Of a stretch of 42,129 nt of DNA, positions 39,655-42,129 are shown piece by piece. Source of the stretch: an uncultured Collinsella sp. (GTDB lineage: Bacteria; Actinomycetota; Coriobacteriia; Coriobacteriales; Coriobacteriaceae). The DNA is taken from assembly GCA_958433005.1 (NCBI GenBank), contig CAUAWV010000015.1, positions 1-42,129 on the forward strand, written 5' to 3'. The notes beneath the pieces were generated by a model. The model was not told the origin of the DNA. It saw only the letters and a list, made by a program, of their open reading frames with translations, and did not search any database. A program made the translations under genes and the position numbers. Each line of letters opens with the position of its first letter. Position 1 is the stretch's first letter.

Positions 39655-40346
39655 GCATCCGCGACAACCTTGATATCTCGGCCTATCTGGTACTCGGCCC
39701 CGAAAACACACTCGGGCGCCCCGTGGGCGATGTGGTGGCGCAGGCGCTCGACGCAGGTTTTACCTGCATTCAGGTGCGCTCCAAGGTGGCAAGCGCCCGC
39801 GAGATCATCGCACTGACGGGCGATGTCGCGCAGGCCATCGCTCAGGCCGGCAAAACCGGGCAGGTCGCGCTGCTGATCGACGACCGCCTTGACTGCGTAC
39901 TTGCCGCACGCGAGCAGGGTATTGCCGTCGACGGCGTGCACGTGGGCCAGAGCGATATCCCCGTGGAGGTCTGCCGCAAACTTTTGGGCCCCGACGCTAT
40001 TGTGGGTCTTTCGGCCCGTTGCGAGGAGATGCTCGAGTACGTCAAGACCGCCGACATGAGCCTAGTCGACTACCTAGGCGTGGGCCCACTCCACGAGACC
40101 GAAACCAAGCGCGACTGCGGACGTGCGGCAGATGGCTCGATCATCACCAAGAGCTTTGAGGACCTGGCCGCCCTCCATGCGGCAAGCCCCGTGCCCATCG
40201 TGGTGGGCGGCGGCGTCAAGAAAGCCGACCTGCCGCAGCTCAAGGCCACCGGCGTCGATGGCTTCTTTGTCGTGAGCGCCGTCTGCAGCGCCGACGACCC
40301 CCACGCCGCAGCCAAGGAGCTCGTCGATACCTGGCAGCAGGCATAG
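39651..40346 (+). CDS. thiE: Thiamine-phosphate synthase
   Basis: The ATG at 39651 overlaps the upstream stop (ATGA). The 231-residue TIM-barrel protein has FTCIQVRSKVASAREI (substrate-binding region), LLIDDRLDCVLA, VDGVHVGQSDIPVEVCRKLL, VDYLGVGPLHETETKRDCGR, PIVVGGGVKK and GFFVVSAVCSADDP. It joins hydroxymethylpyrimidine diphosphate and thiazole phosphate to give thiamine phosphate. The usual QLR/xK start of the motif (LRxK) is QVRSK here, an acceptable variant. Together with ThiM it gives salvage. The operon seems to end here, with a perfect palindrome 43 bases downstream. Confidence 0.95.
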   Translation: MSIRDNLDISAYLVLGPENTLGRPVGDVVAQALDAGFTCIQVRSKVASAREIIALTGDVAQAIAQAGKTGQVALLIDDRLDCVLAAREQGIAVDGVHVGQSDIPVEVCRKLLGPDAIVGLSARCEEMLEYVKTADMSLVDYLGVGPLHETETKRDCGRAADGSIITKSFEDLAALHAASPVPIVVGGGVKKADLPQLKATGVDGFFVVSAVCSADDPHAAAKELVDTWQQA

Positions 40347-40388
40347 ACCCATGCCGAGCAGTTGCCCCGCAGCCTCATACCTTCAATA

Positions 40389-40438
40389 GCGGAAAGCGCA
40401 TCCCAGTTTGGACCTCCATTCTGGGATGCGCTTTCCGC
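40389..40438. repeat. 50-bp perfect palindrome between convergent genes
   Basis: GCGGAAAGCGCATCCCAG (40389-40406) and CTGGGATGCGCTTTCCGC (40421-40438) are perfect 18-bp arms around a 14-base loop. It has no T-run on either side. It lies between thiE and the patatin gene and may stop or protect both transcripts, or be a REP-like element. Confidence 0.8.
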
Positions 40439-40458
40439 CGAGATAGCGGCGGCACCCT

Positions 40459-41328
40459 CTACCCTGCCAGATATGTCTCCAGTGCCGGCAAAGTCGCCTC
40501 CGCATCGCGACGGCCGATCTGATAGACGCGCTCGAGCTCATCAGGCTTGCGGCACAGCGACGACACCTTCACCGATTCACTCGGCCGCACCACAAAGATC
40601 TCGCCAGCGGCTTCGCGGCGCGCTAGGTCATCGAGCGTAGCATTGTAGACCTCATGCCGATGCGCAAGCGCCGCAACAAACGCCGGATAGTGACGATACA
40701 CGCGACGCAGCATAGGCATCACGCTATTGGGCTGCTTTACAAAGCCTGACGGCTGCGTCAGCACCACCACGTTGCGGTCATAGCCCTGCGCAAACAGCCA
40801 AGCGCTGGGAATGGAATCGGCAACGCCGCCATCCAGGTACTTATGCCCCTCAATGGCAACGGGCCGCGTTGCCACGGGAATTGCCGACGATGCCCGGATC
40901 CACTCGATGTCGCGCTCGTCACCATAGGGCAGGTCATGGTAGACGGCTCGCCCCGTCTTAAGGTCGGTGCACACACACGTAAACCGCATGGGGCAGGCGC
41001 GATATGTCTCCAAATCGATGGGATCGCGCTCGATGGGCACCTCGTGATAGGCAAAATCGGCATTGAACATGTCGCCGGTTCGCAACCAGCTCGTCACGCT
41101 CGCATAGCGCTTGTCGGCGCAATAGGCCTTGTTGTAGCGAATGGCGCGGCCAATCTGGCGCGATTTAAAGTTGTAGCCAAACGCCGCGCCCGCCGAGACA
41201 CCCACCATATGGTCGCAGGTCAAGCCGCGCTCCATCCATACGTCGAGCACGCCCGCCGTATACATACCGCGGTAGCCACCTCCCTCGAGCGCAAGCCCCA
41301 CCGTGCGCGTCGTATCTGGCTGCGCCAT
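40459..41328 (-). CDS. Patatin-like phospholipase
   Basis: The start is set at the ATG at 41328 (MAQPDTTRTVGLALEGG) behind GGAG. The 289-residue protein has the oxyanion motif EGGGYRGMYTAGVLD near residues 15-29, the nucleophile motif GVSAGAAFGYN (GxSxG, Ser near 43) and the catalytic aspartate in YLDGGVADSIPSAW (DGG, near 163). This Ser-Asp dyad defines bacterial patatins of the RssA/YjjU type, which hydrolyse lipid acyl esters. There is no signal peptide or membrane segment, so it is cytoplasmic or peripheral. Neighbours give no pathway: it is convergent with thiE. The 320 bases upstream, shared with the GGDEF gene, hold no gene. Confidence 0.9.
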   Translation of the reverse strand: MAQPDTTRTVGLALEGGGYRGMYTAGVLDVWMERGLTCDHMVGVSAGAAFGYNFKSRQIGRAIRYNKAYCADKRYASVTSWLRTGDMFNADFAYHEVPIERDPIDLETYRACPMRFTCVCTDLKTGRAVYHDLPYGDERDIEWIRASSAIPVATRPVAIEGHKYLDGGVADSIPSAWLFAQGYDRNVVVLTQPSGFVKQPNSVMPMLRRVYRHYPAFVAALAHRHEVYNATLDDLARREAAGEIFVVRPSESVKVSSLCRKPDELERVYQIGRRDAEATLPALETYLAG

Positions 41329-41648
41329 ACGACCATCTCCGTTTCTGCGATTTAAACCGAGACAAGTATACCCGTCAACATATATCGTCTCAGTTGCATT
41401 TTCTTCAAACATCGCATCATTGCGCTACCGTTTGGCGAATAATAGTCACCCGCGGCAGAGACACCCATATACAATCCTATACTGTTATTTTTACTTAGCA
41501 GGTATTGGCAGAGAACACTGGCCGACAAATAAACCCAATGACGCAGCAAGGCAGGGGCCTGGATACACGCAAAACGTGAGTAACAACGCGCGTACACAAC
41601 GAGCTCGCCCGACGCGATCCACCCCGACCTCAGAAAGCCGCTTACAGC
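41329..41648. other. Gene-free divergent control region
   Basis: These 320 bases lie between the divergent patatin and GGDEF genes. They are more AT-rich than the flanks around 41460-41500 and include TATACT-like boxes suited to promoters. I see no gene, riboswitch or strong hairpin. Confidence 0.4.
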
Positions 41649-42095
41649 ATGGACACTGACAGCAATTACACCGAAACGCTCGAAAAGACCGTCCGTGACC
41701 TTCTCGAGCGTCAGGAGGATCTGATCAGGACCGCCTTTACCGACCAGCTCACCGGACTTGGCAACCGCGGCGGCTTTGCCCGTTCCTTAGAGGAAATCTG
41801 GGAACAGGAACTGCCCGTGACCATGGCTTTTATCGACATCGATAACCTTAAGCACTGCAACGACATCTTTGGACATGACGCAGGTAACCGCTATATCTTG
41901 CAGGTAAGCCTCTATCTCAAGCTGTATATGAAGGTAGACGAGGCGGCATTTCGTCTGGGAGGCGACGAGTTTGCCATCCTATCTACGATTGCAACCGAGG
42001 ACGACCTCGCCAAACGTCTGGAACACTGCCGAGAGGTCCTGCTCAAGAATAACGATTCCGAGATGCCCCACTCGTTGCTTTTTTGCTTCCATTAA
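41649..42095 (+). pseudogene. Truncated GGDEF diguanylate cyclase
   Basis: The 148-residue open frame starts MDTDSNYTETLEKTVRDLLE, a short helical leader, then the GGDEF domain: DQLTGLGNRGGFARSLEEIW, MAFIDIDNLKHCNDIFGHDA (metal-binding Asp), and FRLGGDEFAILS (active-site loop intact). No RxxD inhibitory site is seen five residues before the loop. The domain should continue about 40 residues with a strand reading like YSFSFG after MPHS, but the frame ends SLLFCFH. The last bases are AT-rich and belong to other DNA. It would make c-di-GMP if whole; as it stands it is probably inactive. A chimeric join or true insertion at about 42074 explains this. Confidence 0.7.
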
Positions 42096-42116
42096 ATCTT
42101 CCTTACTATATTCCAT
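42075..42116 (-). pseudogene. Start fragment of an unrelated AT-rich gene
   Basis: On the minus strand GGAGGG (just before 42116) precedes ATG, giving MEYSKEDLMEAKKQ. This matches, from memory, the start of a small conserved Firmicutes protein that continues IDSTLHKL. Here the frame instead runs into antisense GGDEF sequence after the glutamine codon (42075-42077). The fragment uses AT-rich codons unlike the rest of the window. Confidence 0.55.
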
Positions 42117-42129
42117 TGTTACCCTCCAT

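Noticed and set aside
38428..39711. A 427-codon minus-strand frame over thiM
   Set aside because: It crosses the riboswitch terminator and is antisense to a firmly identified operon.

Overview
The window reads as chromosome of a high-GC, gut-type actinobacterium of class Coriobacteriia, most likely Collinsella. This is inferred from the GC-rich codon use, the mix of actinobacterial proteins (DUF3516-type helicase, PdxST with a MocR regulator) with anaerobe and gut functions (reverse rubrerythrin, bile salt hydrolase, sortase-type surface proteins), and the absence of respiratory genes. I saw no rRNA, tRNA, CRISPR array, transposase or phage gene.

Layout. 1-2 kb: a membrane-anchored XRE regulator translationally coupled to a DUF4097 envelope protein, divergent from two RNA-methyltransferase-like genes (Trm9-like, TrmB-like). 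4-10 kb: a large Ski2/DUF3516 helicase; a DUF2130 coiled-coil nuclease-like protein; a metallophosphoesterase; a HIRAN protein with a small acidic partner; and a 27-residue membrane peptide resembling a type I toxin. 10-13 kb: an iron alcohol dehydrogenase and aldehyde dehydrogenase operon with a pair of palindromic operators, then a reverse rubrerythrin. 14-18.5 kb: a nuclease-like gene between two copies of a 123-bp palindromic repeat, then the vitamin B6 locus pdxR/pdxS/pdxT. 18.5-19.8 kb: a gene-free stretch packed with inverted repeats and an RGG-box protein. 20-27 kb: an MFS exporter, two short peptide-deformylase-like proteins, an XRE-aminotransferase fusion, a LysR/EamA divergent pair and a bile salt hydrolase. 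27-33 kb: a purine-type NCS2 permease followed by a tandem duplication of a sortase-anchored beta-helix surface protein; the duplicated unit carries the last 14 codons of the permease. 33-38 kb: an esterase, a uracil permease, a MetE-like methyltransferase, its likely LysR regulator and a HAD phosphatase. 38-40.4 kb: a TPP riboswitch with terminator controlling thiM, a thiamine-binding protein and thiE. 40-42 kb: a patatin-like lipase and a GGDEF gene cut short at the right edge by AT-rich DNA holding the start of an unrelated gene.

The strongest candidate for something undescribed is the 123-bp repeat (copies at 3819, 13843 and 15265). Its ends are near-perfect inverted repeats, its inner stem is kept while its sequence changes, and each end carries stop codons in all three frames. 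Two genes (the nuclease-like gene and pdxR) actually end on stop codons supplied by the repeat. Other notable points are an internal ribosome site that should let the XRE-AlaA gene make two products, a deformylase-like protein with HMIDH in place of HExxH, and a dense cluster of palindromes at 18.48-18.86 kb.
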